Translations under genes and position numbers: made by a program
Notes under the pieces: generated by a model
The model's database searches: none
Told to the model about the DNA's origin: nothing
The model's input: only the letters and a program-made list of their open reading frames with translations
Shown here: piece by piece, positions 27,186 to 35,871 of the stretch
Numbering within the stretch: the first letter of the stretch is position 1
Layout of the letters: each line of letters starts with the position of its first letter
NCBI GenBank assembly: GCA_947089425.1
Contig: CAMUKG010000003.1
Location: 1-64,000 of the forward strand
Direction of reading: 5' to 3'
DNA: 64,000 bases
Source of the DNA: an uncultured Clostridia bacterium
GTDB taxonomy: Bacteria > Bacillota > Clostridia > Christensenellales > Pumilibacteraceae

Positions 27186-28097
27186 TTAGTCTTGCTTCTT
27201 TGTTCTTTCTAACAGTTCTACGAGCTCAACAATTCTGTCGAGGTCGTCACGATTGTAATAATCGATATATATTCTGCCGCGACGGTCGTTGCCGAGTGCC
27301 GAAACTTTTGTTGCGAAAGTGCGTTGCATTCTGCCGATTAAATCTTTTAGCTCAATGCTCTGCTCTTGTTTCGGTTTCTCGGTTTTGGGAGTGAGGAAGG
27401 CTTTAACCATTTTTTCGAACTCACGCACCGACACTTTGTTATCGATACCGTTCTTGGCAAGCGTTAGTTGTGCTTCCGCATCTTCAACCACCACTAAGCA
27501 CCTTGCGTGTCCCGGACTCAATCTGCCTTCGGCAACAAGGTCGATTACGGGTTGGCTCAAAGTGAGAAGCCGCAACGTGTTGGCAATAGCAGGTCGGCTT
27601 TTGCCTATGCGGTCGGCAACTTCCTCTTGCGTATATTTGTATTCTTCCATGAGTTGCTTTATCGCATTGGCCGTCTCTATGGGGTTCAAGTCTTCGCGTT
27701 GCAAGTTTTCGATTAAAGATATTTCTTTAACTTGCTGTTGCGTGTAGTTTCGAACAATTCCCGGTATTGTGAGCAATCCTGCTTTTTTGGCGGCGCGGAA
27801 TCGCCGTTCGCCCGCAATAATCATGTATCGTTCGCCGTTCGGAACAAGTATAATAGGGGAAATAACACCGTGAATGCGTATCGAATTTGCAAGTTCGTTC
27901 ATAGCCGTTTCGTCGAACGTCTTACGAGGTTGGTTCACATTCGGGTCGATTAGGTTTAAGCTTATTTCCACAGGCGAACCGTCGGTCTCCGATTTTGCGT
28001 TATTGTCTTGCTCGTTTAGCGAGTTTTCGTATTCTTCTTCGGCGCCTGATAATAGAGCGCTCAATCCGCGACCCAAGCCGCCTTTTTTGACTGCCAT
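27186..28097 (-). CDS. parB: Chromosome-partitioning protein ParB (Spo0J)
   Basis: A 303-residue ParB, the CTP-dependent clamp that loads at parS and slides on DNA to organise the origin and recruit SMC. It starts KKGGLGRGLSALL, carries the CTP-binding motif GERRFRA, the helix-turn-helix (TQEEVADRIGKSRPAIANTLRLL) and a C-terminal dimerisation helix. The N-terminal LGRGLSALL motif is the known ParA-contact segment, so a ParA partner is expected, yet none lies in the window. The start at 28097 has an AAGGAG site; an earlier in-frame ATG has none. It is read toward the parS-containing region. Confidence 0.95.
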   Translation of the reverse strand: MAVKKGGLGRGLSALLSGAEEEYENSLNEQDNNAKSETDGSPVEISLNLIDPNVNQPRKTFDETAMNELANSIRIHGVISPIILVPNGERYMIIAGERRFRAAKKAGLLTIPGIVRNYTQQQVKEISLIENLQREDLNPIETANAIKQLMEEYKYTQEEVADRIGKSRPAIANTLRLLTLSQPVIDLVAEGRLSPGHARCLVVVEDAEAQLTLAKNGIDNKVSVREFEKMVKAFLTPKTEKPKQEQSIELKDLIGRMQRTFATKVSALGNDRRGRIYIDYYNRDDLDRIVELVELLERTKKQD

Positions 28098-28595
28098 TAG
28101 TTTTCTCCTTGTTTGTGATATATTCATTATACAATATTTTTATACGGAGGTCAATAGAAATAAAGCACAAATAAGCAAAAGAGAAAATGAAAGAAAAAAA
28201 ATTTGCTTTTAAAAGAGAATGTGTATTTGCTTTTGGTTAGGCGGTTAAGTAAATTTAATAATTTTTTAATTGTTTCATTCTTGACAAATCAATAATATAA
28301 ATATAGAATATAATTGTTATTACGGGTGTCTCTTATTACTTCCCCATATATTATCGTATAAAAATAATTTTTCTTCGCGAACAAAATCTATTGATTTGCT
28401 TGACACGCGGGGGGGGGTTATGTTTTATAATAGTATAAACGAAAGCAACTTGCAAAGTATTTTTTGCCGCAAATTTCGGTATATATGTAATTTTGAAAAA
28501 ATTGTACAATTGCCGAAAAAATGTTATAATCTTATAACGTAATTCGCGCGTTTGGCTATTTTAAGGTCGATGCGTAAAACTAGGAGGATAGAAAT
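28098..28595. other. Intergenic stretch upstream of the large lipoprotein gene
   Basis: AT-rich DNA between divergent parB and the lipoprotein gene. It holds the poly-G promoter at 28400-28431 and a second TATAAT-like box near 28524. No gene is visible. Confidence 0.6.
28400..28431 (+). promoter_or_regulatory. Promoter with a G9 tract in its spacer
   Basis: TTGACA (28400-28405) and TATAAT (28426-28431) are both perfect, but their 20-base spacer contains nine G in a row (28409-28417). Loss of three G would give the optimal 17-base spacing. Poly-G tracts slip during replication, so promoter strength may vary between cells. Confidence 0.65.
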
Positions 28596-30812
28596 ATGAA
28601 AAAGTTTTTCGGAAGATTTCTTGTGTTGTTGCTGGCGTTCGCTATGGTATTTTCGTTAGCGGCGTGCGGCAACGAGGAGACGGATAAGCCCGCTCCCACT
28701 CCGCCCGAAGGTGAAAAACCGGGCGACGACGACAATAAACCTAATAATCCGAGCGAGGGCGATAAGGGCGAAACCGTAGCAGTAAACAAACTAATCGCCG
28801 ACGCGGTGAACGCAATGCTCGAACAAGAGGGCTTTTCGGTTGGCGGAAGCGTGGAGTATAACGGACTTGTCGTAAATTTCAACGGCAACGTTGCAACTAC
28901 CGCAAGCGGTTATGATTTCGATTTTTCTGCAAAAGCGGGAACAACGACGCTTGCGAACATCGTAAAAAAAGGCGAAGTAAATTACAGCTACAATAAAGAA
29001 GACAAAGTTTGGGAAACGGAATACGCTTACGGCGCATTGCCCGTAAACGAAATTACCGAACAGCTTGCCGCGTTAACCGAGTCGCTCGGCGGATTGCCTC
29101 TCGGCGACGCCGTGAAAAAAGACGGCATAACCACAGTTGAAACGGAAACGAGTTACGGCGAAGCGCTCGAAGAGTTTCGGACGTTTATAGTTGATAATAA
29201 AGATGTTTCTCTCGGTGATTTTATAGCGCTCACTCTCGGAGGCGAAGAATATACTCGCGCCGAACTTATTACCGATTTAACTAATATTTTTGCCGACGGA
29301 AACACGGTTGCCGATGCTGTTGAGGCAATAGACACGGCGCTTTCGCACATGGTTGCGTTGCCCGCAGAATCTCCCGTGCAGTTCACCGTGAAAACGCTTG
29401 CGGATTCGCTAACGCTTTCTAACGGAATTACGGCTACTGCCGTATATGAAAAACTCAAAGACAGTTTGCCCGAAATCGAAGCGCCTACTTCAAGCGAAAC
29501 TCCGTATGACTATTTAATGAGAATATTCGGAAAGGGGCTTCTCGACGATTATCTTTCGGGATTCGATATTCAAGGCAGTCCGCTATCGTGCGAGATTATT
29601 CGCGGCATGTTGGAAGGCGTATTGAGCGATGACGACACTACGGTCGGAACGGTTTATAATATGTTTGCGGAAGCTATCGACGAATATGCGGCAATGATTA
29701 TAATGTTTGTAGCCGACGAGCAAATATTCGTGGAACTCGCGGGCGACAATCCTCAAAATTACAAACCTATTTTCTGTGTCGAAAATCTTGAAAAACTTTC
29801 GTTCGGAGAAAACTCGGTAGCGCTTAAAGCCACGTTTGACGAAAATTCGTTGCTTAAAACTTTAAATGTGACGCTCAACAATAATATAGGATATAAGGCG
29901 ACCGCCGAAGCGCAAGAAAAAGAGTTTGTGGCGTTAGAACTTGCGTTGGCGTTTGCGTTCGACTATTCCGCCGTTCCCGAAATTGCGGCGCCCGCTACGG
30001 GAACGATATTGCCCGTAATACTGTTTGAAAACACGAATTTGGATATTTGCGACATAACGGGCGAAACTTTGGAAATTCCCGTGTTTGCGGGAACGTGCGA
30101 AATGGGCGCGCTCGAAGTTATAACAAGGACGGGCACGCAAATCGGCGGAATAACTTATGCGAACGATAAAATTACGTTTAGCAAAGATGCGCTCGACGCG
30201 GTGCGCAACGAAATTTATACGTTCGGCGGTCAAGTTTTGGTGAATCTTCCTTACAGCGTGAACGGAGAAGCCGCATATCCTTTGGGTATAACGTTCGGTT
30301 GCGGGCATATGAGAGTGCCCGATTTCGTGGGCGTATACGAGTTAGAAAACGTTGGCGCCCAAGAAAATGTAACCGTGATTTTAAACGAGCGCGGAACGGC
30401 GGTGTGGCTCGAAGGCGAAACGGTGAAAGTAGGAAATTATTCTAAAAACGACATCGGGTATTATATGGAGTTTATGAATGAGGAAACTCCTGTGAAAATC
30501 GATTTTACGATTGAAAGCGGCAAAATAGTGATTTCGGCTTCGGGAGAGGGTGACATAGAATTTGTTCAAATCGAACATTTTGCGCAAAGTTACTACAATA
30601 ATGACGATAGCATAACTCTCTTTACCGAAAACACTATGTTGCTTTTCGAAAACGGAAATGTAAGCGTTGCAATTCTTATCGGCAACGGCGACGGCACTTA
30701 CACGGCTACAATCGGCGACAGAAATTTGAGCTTGACAATCGATTACGCCGACGCGAGCATACTTGTTGTTGAAGACGGCTTGCAAAAAGTTTACACGGCA
30801 AATTATTTATAA
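28596..30812 (+). CDS. Large predicted surface lipoprotein, function unknown
   Basis: A 738-residue protein with a clear lipoprotein signal: Lys-Lys start, hydrophobic core and lipobox LAAC with the lipidated Cys at 24. A Pro/Glu/Asp/Asn-rich spacer (25-60) follows. The rest looks like an all-beta and alpha/beta extracellular protein with few Cys. I recognise no enzyme family. The start has a strong AGGAGGA site. The promoter about 165 bases upstream has a G9 tract in its spacer, so expression may be phase variable. It is the first rightward gene beyond the origin region. Confidence 0.85.
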   Translation: MKKFFGRFLVLLLAFAMVFSLAACGNEETDKPAPTPPEGEKPGDDDNKPNNPSEGDKGETVAVNKLIADAVNAMLEQEGFSVGGSVEYNGLVVNFNGNVATTASGYDFDFSAKAGTTTLANIVKKGEVNYSYNKEDKVWETEYAYGALPVNEITEQLAALTESLGGLPLGDAVKKDGITTVETETSYGEALEEFRTFIVDNKDVSLGDFIALTLGGEEYTRAELITDLTNIFADGNTVADAVEAIDTALSHMVALPAESPVQFTVKTLADSLTLSNGITATAVYEKLKDSLPEIEAPTSSETPYDYLMRIFGKGLLDDYLSGFDIQGSPLSCEIIRGMLEGVLSDDDTTVGTVYNMFAEAIDEYAAMIIMFVADEQIFVELAGDNPQNYKPIFCVENLEKLSFGENSVALKATFDENSLLKTLNVTLNNNIGYKATAEAQEKEFVALELALAFAFDYSAVPEIAAPATGTILPVILFENTNLDICDITGETLEIPVFAGTCEMGALEVITRTGTQIGGITYANDKITFSKDALDAVRNEIYTFGGQVLVNLPYSVNGEAAYPLGITFGCGHMRVPDFVGVYELENVGAQENVTVILNERGTAVWLEGETVKVGNYSKNDIGYYMEFMNEETPVKIDFTIESGKIVISASGEGDIEFVQIEHFAQSYYNNDDSITLFTENTMLLFENGNVSVAILIGNGDGTYTATIGDRNLSLTIDYADASILVVEDGLQKVYTANYL

Positions 30813-30840
30813 GATAAAGTAACGCAGTGAAAGAAAACGA

Positions 30841-30947
30841 CTTTCGCGGGCATATACCGCGAAAGGACGCCGTTGGGCGTTCTCCAACACGGGTTAAGCA
30901 AGCGAAGCGAAACGTAGCGAAGCACCGTGTTGCATTCGGACGACATC
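30841..30947 (+). ncRNA. Chain of hairpins, possible structured RNA
   Basis: Three consecutive stem-loops occur after the lipoprotein stop: a perfect 9-bp stem at 30841-30865; GACGCC with GGCGTT at 30866-30881, which competes with GTTGG/CCAAC at 30872-30888; and AACACGG with CCGTGTT at 30887-30931. The last encloses a GCGAAGC-rich loop similar to the dispersed GTCATTGCGAG repeats. With the terminator that follows, it could be a 3' UTR element or a small RNA. Confidence 0.4.
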
Positions 30948-30978
30948 AAGCTTCGGGAGTAAATTTCCGAAGCTTTTT
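30948..30978 (+). terminator. Intrinsic terminator after the lipoprotein unit
   Basis: AAGCTTCGG pairs with CCGAAGCTT around a 10-base loop and is followed by a T-run. Confidence 0.8.
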
Positions 30979-31069
30979 ATATGCCGTAAATTATATAAAA
31001 ACGTTTGTGTTTTGTCGTAATTTTATGATACAATGTAGAAGTTAAATAAAAGGACGGAGACGGTGCAAA

Positions 31070-31606
31070 ATGAAAAATATCGTAATAGTAAATTCCACAC
31101 CGCGAAAGGGCGGCAATTCGGAGATTTTGGCGGAAAAGTTTGCCGAAGGTGCGAAGTCGGCGGGGCATAACGTTAAAATCATAACCGTTCGCGATTTGAA
31201 ATTGAATTTTTGCGTTGGATGCATGTATTGTCATTCGCACAAGAAATGCGTTCTCGGCGACTCTATGAACGAACTGTATGAAAGCGTGCAAAACGCCGAC
31301 GTTCTCGTGTTTGCCACACCCGTGTATTACTATGCGGTGTCGGGGCAGTTAAAGACTTTTCTCGACAGACTTAATCCGCTTTACGTGCGCGAAAATAAAT
31401 TTAAAGAGGCGTATTTGCTTGCTACCGCCGCCGAAGCCGACCCAGCCGCAATGAACGGTAGCGTTTCGGACATTCAAGGGTGGCTCGATTGCTTCGATGG
31501 AACGAGTCTTAAAGGCGTGGTGCGCGGAATAGGCGTTACCGAAAGAGGAGAAATAAATTCCACCGATTTTCCCGTTCAAGCTTTTGAAATGGGTAAAAAC
31601 GCATAG
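31070..31606 (+). CDS. Flavodoxin-fold NAD(P)H-dependent oxidoreductase
   Basis: A 178-residue protein of the NADPH-dependent FMN reductase/iron-sulfur flavoprotein group. It shows the FMN phosphate loop (NSTPRKGGNSE), a Cys-Val-Gly-Cys-Met-Tyr-Cys cluster at about residues 46-52, and the flavin-contact segment ATPVYYYAVSGQLKTFLDR. It probably reduces quinones or other small acceptors using FMN. It ends 3 bases before the HAD hydrolase gene, so the two are likely co-transcribed. Confidence 0.88.
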   Translation: MKNIVIVNSTPRKGGNSEILAEKFAEGAKSAGHNVKIITVRDLKLNFCVGCMYCHSHKKCVLGDSMNELYESVQNADVLVFATPVYYYAVSGQLKTFLDRLNPLYVRENKFKEAYLLATAAEADPAAMNGSVSDIQGWLDCFDGTSLKGVVRGIGVTERGEINSTDFPVQAFEMGKNA

Positions 31607-31609
31607 CGT

Positions 31610-32419
31610 ATGATTAAACTTATTGCCACTGATTTGGACGGAACGCTTCTCGGCGACGACAAAGTTATTCCTCAAGAAATTTTCGGACTTACCAAAGAGC
31701 TTAAAAAACTCGGCATTTTATTCGTGCCCGCGTCGGGGCGCTCGCCGTATACTTTGCGCGAGAACTTTCGCCCCATTGCCGACGAAATCGACTACATTTG
31801 CGACAACGGAGCCGTAGCGCTCGCCGACGGGGAAATTGTTCTATCAAATCCCGTGCCTCGCGACGTGGTGCTCGACGTGTTGGAATTTTGCAAGCATGAA
31901 GACGTGCACGTTTTGCTTTGCGGCACAAAAACCACATACTTGGCGCCCGTAGAGGGAACGAAATACGAACCTCACGTTCGCCCGTATTATTTCAGAAGAA
32001 TGGCGTTCGACGAGCTCAGCGAAGTGCCCGACGACGTGAATAAAATAGCTATTTGCGATATGCGTAATCCGAAATCGGGCTCATACGAGCGTCTTGTGAA
32101 AATGCTTTCGGGCAGAGCGGTTGCAACGATTAGCGGCGAAATTTGGATGGACGTCATGCAAAACGGCGTGAATAAGGGGAAAGCGCTCGAAGCGCTCCAA
32201 AAATATCACAACATAACCAAAGAGGAGACTGTCGCTTTCGGAGATTTTTACAACGACGTGCCGCTTTTGGAGCGAGCCGCCTACGCGTATGTTATGAAGA
32301 ACGCGCCCGCCGATATGTTTTCGCACGGCAACCTTGTTGCCGAAAGCAACAACGACGGCGGCGTGTTGAATGTGTTGCGCGAAATCGCGGAATGCGGCGC
32401 CGAATGGAAACCTAAATAA
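31610..32419 (+). CDS. Cof-type HAD-IIB family hydrolase
   Basis: A 269-residue phosphatase of the Cof/YidA group. The catalytic DLDGTLL motif is at residues 8-14, with SGR after the cap start, the family Lys in NKGKALEAL and the acidic motif GDFYNDVPLLERA. Members typically hydrolyse sugar phosphates, pyridoxal phosphate or flavin nucleotides. It starts 3 bases after the flavodoxin-like gene without its own ribosome site, so it is probably translationally coupled. Confidence 0.9.
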   Translation: MIKLIATDLDGTLLGDDKVIPQEIFGLTKELKKLGILFVPASGRSPYTLRENFRPIADEIDYICDNGAVALADGEIVLSNPVPRDVVLDVLEFCKHEDVHVLLCGTKTTYLAPVEGTKYEPHVRPYYFRRMAFDELSEVPDDVNKIAICDMRNPKSGSYERLVKMLSGRAVATISGEIWMDVMQNGVNKGKALEALQKYHNITKEETVAFGDFYNDVPLLERAAYAYVMKNAPADMFSHGNLVAESNNDGGVLNVLREIAECGAEWKPK

Positions 32420-32513
32420 ATTTTAGAGCAATGCGCAAAATTTGCTTTGCGCGAACTAATAAAAACAAAAAAAAGAAAAAGCGGAATTCCGCGGCTCTGA
32501 GGAGGGCACAAAC

Positions 32514-33116
32514 ATGAGCAATCAAAACATACTTGACGCAAACGGACTGACGGAAGAGGAATTCCTGAAAGCATACGACCGCACCAAATACGACCGCCCC
32601 TCTTATACGGTTGACAATTTGCTGTTTGCCGACTGCGGAGACGGACTCGCCGTGCTTATGATTAGGCGCGGTTCACATCCCGATATGGGGCAATGGGCTC
32701 TTCCCGGCGGATTCGTGAATTGCGATGAATGCGCGGAATGCGCCGCCGCCCGCGAACTTAAAGAAGAGACGGGAATCGAGGTGGCAACCGAACAGCTGAT
32801 TACGGTGTCTACGCCAAACCGCGACCCGCGCGGTTGGACCGTGAGCACTTGCTTTATGGGCTTACTGTCGGAACCCGAGCAACCGAACGCGGGCGACGAC
32901 GCCTTAGAAGCGCGTTGGTTTAACGTTGACTACATAGCGTCGGGCGATGTGTACAAGCTTATTTTGAAATCGGACGAAATAAAGATTGCGTCCGAATTTA
33001 AAGTCGTGCGTAACGACGCGGGCAAAATCGATATAAACCGCACCGAAATTCTCGCTCCCGACGGAATAGCTTTCGACCATGCGAAAATTATTCTTTACGC
33101 GGTGGAGTCGCTGTAA
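32514..33116 (+). CDS. NUDIX hydrolase
   Basis: A 200-residue NUDIX enzyme. The NUDIX box is complete, running from Gly-Gly-Phe-Val-Asn through RELKEETGIEV, and the N-terminal segment (YTVDNLLFA) resembles ADP-ribose pyrophosphatase and NrtR-like NUDIX proteins. The substrate is probably a nucleoside diphosphate derivative. There is no winged-helix domain, so it is an enzyme rather than an NrtR repressor. A GAGGAGGGC site lies before the start. Confidence 0.88.
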   Translation: MSNQNILDANGLTEEEFLKAYDRTKYDRPSYTVDNLLFADCGDGLAVLMIRRGSHPDMGQWALPGGFVNCDECAECAAARELKEETGIEVATEQLITVSTPNRDPRGWTVSTCFMGLLSEPEQPNAGDDALEARWFNVDYIASGDVYKLILKSDEIKIASEFKVVRNDAGKIDINRTEILAPDGIAFDHAKIILYAVESL

Positions 33117-33142
33117 GTTGCCCACTTGCGGTAAAGACTTTT

Positions 33143-33168
33143 CCAGCCTTTTGGTCGCAAAAGGCTTA
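33143..33168. repeat. Intergenic hairpin repeat, copy 2
   Basis: The unit CCAGCCTTTTG, loop GTCG, CAAAAGGCT is identical to copy 1 near 4700 for 20 bases, with a diverged right end. It lies about 26 bases after the NUDIX stop codon. Confidence 0.75.
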
Positions 33169-33282
33169 GGCGAAAACGACAAAAGGGCGGGACACTTTCG
33201 ACTGTGTCCCTTCCCTTTTGAAACCCTACCCCGCAACGACAAAGGCTGCGCCCTTGACGGCTTTTAAGCGGTCGGAGTGGTT

Positions 33283-33412
33283 GTCATTGCGAGGAGGGCG
33301 AAGTCCGACGTGGCAATCCCAAGCATAGAACAGAGATTGCCACAACTGTCATTTCGACCGAAGTCGAGAAATCTTTAATGACTCTCCGCTATGGTAGAGG
33401 TGACAAACACTA
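33283..33412. repeat. Dispersed GTCATTGCGAG-type repeat
   Basis: An imperfect inverted repeat: GTCATTGCGAGG and a GGCAATC arm on one side, and GATTGCCA followed by GTCATTTCGA on the other. Related copies lie at 46828, 48681 and 60032. This style of repeat (CATTGCGAG...AAGCAATC) is widespread in bacterial genomes between genes. Confidence 0.65.
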
Positions 33413-33453
33413 ATTCGCTGCTTGACTTGCAACAACACGACGCATAAAAAATC

Positions 33454-33482
33454 TTGACAAATTTTCTTAAATAGAGTATAAT
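33454..33482 (+). promoter_or_regulatory. Strong promoter of the TM1266/ABC operon
   Basis: A perfect TTGACA (33454-33459), a 17-base spacer and a perfect TATAAT (33477-33482). Transcription would start near 33489, about 240 bases before the first gene. Confidence 0.85.
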
Positions 33483-33488
33483 ACTCTC

Positions 33489-33651
33489 GAACCTGAACCG
33501 AAAGCATGGGCTGACGGCAAAGGGGAGAGAATACACGAAATTCACGCGCGGGCGAGCGAATGCTGCCCGAGCGGTCGGCTTTGCTAAGGCGAAGTCGGCT
33601 GAATTATATTTGCCGCTCTTCCTTTTGTTCGGAAGGGCGGTTTTCGGTTTT
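33489..33651 (+). ncRNA. Structured leader with terminator, candidate riboswitch
   Basis: The 5' leader folds into several stems: CTCTC with GAGAG near 33484-33529, CGGGC-AGC with GCT-GCCCG near 33549-33568, and CTTTGC with GCGAAG near 33579-33594. It ends in an intrinsic terminator at 33612-33651. GAGCGG at 33569-33574 can pair with CCGCTC, the left arm of that terminator, which gives a possible antiterminator. I do not recognise the aptamer class; it is not a TPP, cobalamin, SAM, FMN or c-di-GMP-I consensus. Confidence 0.55.
33612..33651 (+). terminator. Conditional intrinsic terminator in the leader
   Basis: CCGCTCTTCC (33613-33622) pairs over its full length with GGAAGGGCGG (33631-33640), one pair being T-G, and is followed by TTTTCGGTTTT. 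It lies upstream of the coding region, so it would act as an attenuator. Confidence 0.75.
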
Positions 33652-33726
33652 GGCGGGGTGTGTTGTGCTTTAAATCGATTTTTCGGAGCAAAACAAACAA
33701 GATTACTAACAAACAGGAGAGATATA

Positions 33727-33963
33727 TTGATAGCGCTTTTGGGAATTATGGTTCACGATGAAAACGCCGTAGAGAAAGTGAACGGACTGTTGCATGATTT
33801 TCGCGGTTCTATTTTTGGGAGAATGGGGCTTCCGCTCAAAGAGCAGGGAGTGAACGTGATTAGCGTTGTGCTTAGCGCCGAATCGGGCGAAATCAACGCG
33901 CTTGCGGGCAAGCTCGGCGGAATTAACGGCGTGCGCGCGAAAGCGCTTTACGGCGGCGTTTAA
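33727..33963 (+). CDS. TM1266-type iron-only hydrogenase system putative regulator
   Basis: A 78-residue ferredoxin-like-fold protein matching the family named after Thermotoga TM1266, often found beside [FeFe]-hydrogenase maturation genes. Typical blocks: GIMVHDENAVEKVN, FGRMGLPLKEQGVNVIS, and GKLGGINGVRAKA. Translation most likely starts at the TTG at 33727, with AGGAG 8 bases upstream; this matches family length. No hydrogenase gene is in the window. It is the first gene of an operon with an ABC importer, behind a structured leader. Confidence 0.85.
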   Translation: MIALLGIMVHDENAVEKVNGLLHDFRGSIFGRMGLPLKEQGVNVISVVLSAESGEINALAGKLGGINGVRAKALYGGV

Positions 33964-34007
33964 TTGATTGAAAATTATTTTTTGCATGTTAAGGAGAAAA
34001 TAAAATT

Positions 34008-35003
34008 ATGAAAAAAGTAGCTTTATTATTGTTGTCGGCAATTCTTGCGCTTGCAACGTTCGCGGGTTGTTCCGAAAAGGGTACCGACGTCGTTGCCGTT
34101 AGAGTGTATGCGCCCGACGGCGCGCCCGCCATAGGAATGGCAAAACTTATAAACGATAATTTCGGCGACGCCGATTACAAAATCGTGCCGCCCGCAAATA
34201 TCGGCGGGGCGGTGTTCGGCGGTGACGCCGACATTGCCATTATGCCCACCAACGCCGCCGCGTCGTTATTTAAGCGCGGAGCCGACATTGCGATGCTCGG
34301 CGTAACGAATTTCGGAAGTTTATATCTTATAGGCAACGCAAACGACGAACAGAGTTTATCCGACCTTGCGGGCAAAGTGGTGTACAGCATAGGGCAAGGC
34401 AACGTGCCTGACCTCGTGTTTCGTTGGTTATTGAAACAGGCGGGAGTGGAATACCGCTTTTCGACCGCTCCGCAAGAAGGAGTGGTTAACCTTGCTTACG
34501 TTGCGGAAGGAACAGAGTTTATAGGCGGACTTGCGGCGGGCAAGATGAATTACGGCGTAATCAGCGAGCCTGCGGCAACCGTCGCACTCGGAAAAGTGAA
34601 AACGGCGAGTCGCCTGTTCGACGTTCAAGCGCTGTATTCGAGCGTCGCGGGAGTGGAAACCGGCTACCCGCAGGCGGCGCTTGTGGTGAAAAAGTCTTTT
34701 TATTACCGCAAACCCGAATATGTGCGCGACTTCGTGCAAGCTTATGCGGCGTCGGTAAACGAAAAATGGGCGGAAAACAATGCGGAGCAGGCTTTGAACG
34801 CGATAAAATCGAAAGGAAGCACAACCGTAGCCACGCTTAGCGCGGATATTGTGCGCGGTTGCAACGTGAGCTTTGTTTCGTCGGCGGACTGCAAACAGCA
34901 AGTGCTCAATTTTTGCTCGGCGCTCGAATCGGTGAAAGAAGAATCGGAAAAGCCCGACAGCACGTCGGTGGGCGACGGCTTTTTTGTTACGATAACCGCA
35001 TAA
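34008..35003 (+). CDS. ABC transporter substrate-binding lipoprotein (NMT1/SsuA-like)
   Basis: A 331-residue lipoprotein with signal peptide and lipobox FAGC (Cys21). The mature part is a two-lobe periplasmic-binding fold of the NMT1/SsuA/TauA type, with the APDGAPAIGMAKL opening and a GNVPDLVFRWLL hinge segment. Such proteins bind thiamine precursors, sulfonates or similar small molecules; the ligand cannot be told from sequence. A strong AAGGAGA site lies upstream, and the permease follows 91 bases later. Confidence 0.85.
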   Translation: MKKVALLLLSAILALATFAGCSEKGTDVVAVRVYAPDGAPAIGMAKLINDNFGDADYKIVPPANIGGAVFGGDADIAIMPTNAAASLFKRGADIAMLGVTNFGSLYLIGNANDEQSLSDLAGKVVYSIGQGNVPDLVFRWLLKQAGVEYRFSTAPQEGVVNLAYVAEGTEFIGGLAAGKMNYGVISEPAATVALGKVKTASRLFDVQALYSSVAGVETGYPQAALVVKKSFYYRKPEYVRDFVQAYAASVNEKWAENNAEQALNAIKSKGSTTVATLSADIVRGCNVSFVSSADCKQQVLNFCSALESVKEESEKPDSTSVGDGFFVTITA

Positions 35004-35094
35004 CGAGCTATTTTTTTGCGGAGCTAACCTCATAGTTAACGTTTTTAGTAAATTGTATAATGTTCCTCAAAGTTTGATAGATAAATAAAAGAAA

Positions 35095-35871
35095 ATGAAA
35101 AAGGCGAAACGACGGAAAAACTGCGTTCCCGCAGAGGGAGCGAAAGGCGCGCTCTACACTGTTGCGGGAGCGGCGCTTTTCGTTGCGGTTTGGTGGATTG
35201 CCGCCGCCGCATATGGAAAAGATTTGGTTTTTCCCACTCCCGCCGCCGCTTTCAAAGAGCTTTGGGGCGAGCTTTCGAGCGAGTATTTTTGGAAAAGCTT
35301 TTTTTTGAGCGTTTTGCGTAGCATAGCGGGATTTTGCGGCGCTTGCGTTTTGGCGATGCTTTGCGCCTACGGCGGCAAGGCGTGGAACCCTTTAAAAAGA
35401 ATACTTGCGCCCGTTATAGGAATTGTGCGAAGTTTGCCTACAATGAGCGTGATACTACTTTTGGTGCTCTGGACGGGAAACGAGCTCACGCCGCTCATTG
35501 TGTCGGGGCTCGTGATTTTTCCCGTGCTTTACAGCGGACTCGACGCCGCGCTCTCGTCGGTGCCCGCCGAGCTCGAAGAGACGGCAAGGCTTTATGCGGG
35601 AAGTCGGGCGTATAAATTCGCGAAAGTGTATTTGCCGCTTTCCGCTCCCGCCTTTTTGCGAGTTGCGGGCGGGGCGGCGAGCCTGTCGTTGAAACTCACC
35701 GTAGCCGCCGAAGTGCTTGCGCAAACCCGCGACAGTTTGGGCCTAATCATGCAACAAACGCGAGTGTATTTTCAAATAGGGCGGTTGCTTGCCATAACTG
35801 TGGTTGTGGTGGCGGCGGCGCTCGTGCTCGAACTTGCCGTTGCGCTCGTTCGCAAGGCTGTGGAATATTGA
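35095..35871 (+). CDS. ABC transporter permease (NitT/TauT type)
   Basis: A 258-residue permease of the binding-protein-dependent inner-membrane family, with about six membrane helices and the EAA-like loop (ETARLYAGSRAYKFAKVYLPLSAPAF) near residue 160 that contacts the ATPase. It pairs with the lipoprotein directly upstream. No ATPase gene follows; the next gene is an asparaginase. The energy-coupling subunit must be encoded elsewhere or be shared with another system. Confidence 0.88.
   Translation: MKKAKRRKNCVPAEGAKGALYTVAGAALFVAVWWIAAAAYGKDLVFPTPAAAFKELWGELSSEYFWKSFFLSVLRSIAGFCGACVLAMLCAYGGKAWNPLKRILAPVIGIVRSLPTMSVILLLVLWTGNELTPLIVSGLVIFPVLYSGLDAALSSVPAELEETARLYAGSRAYKFAKVYLPLSAPAFLRVAGGAASLSLKLTVAAEVLAQTRDSLGLIMQQTRVYFQIGRLLAITVVVVAAALVLELAVALVRKAVEY

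Noticed and set aside
33487-33530. A GAACCTGA string in the leader suggesting a TPP riboswitch
   Set aside because: The other conserved TPP blocks (CTGAGA and the GCGTAGGGA end) are missing at the right distances.
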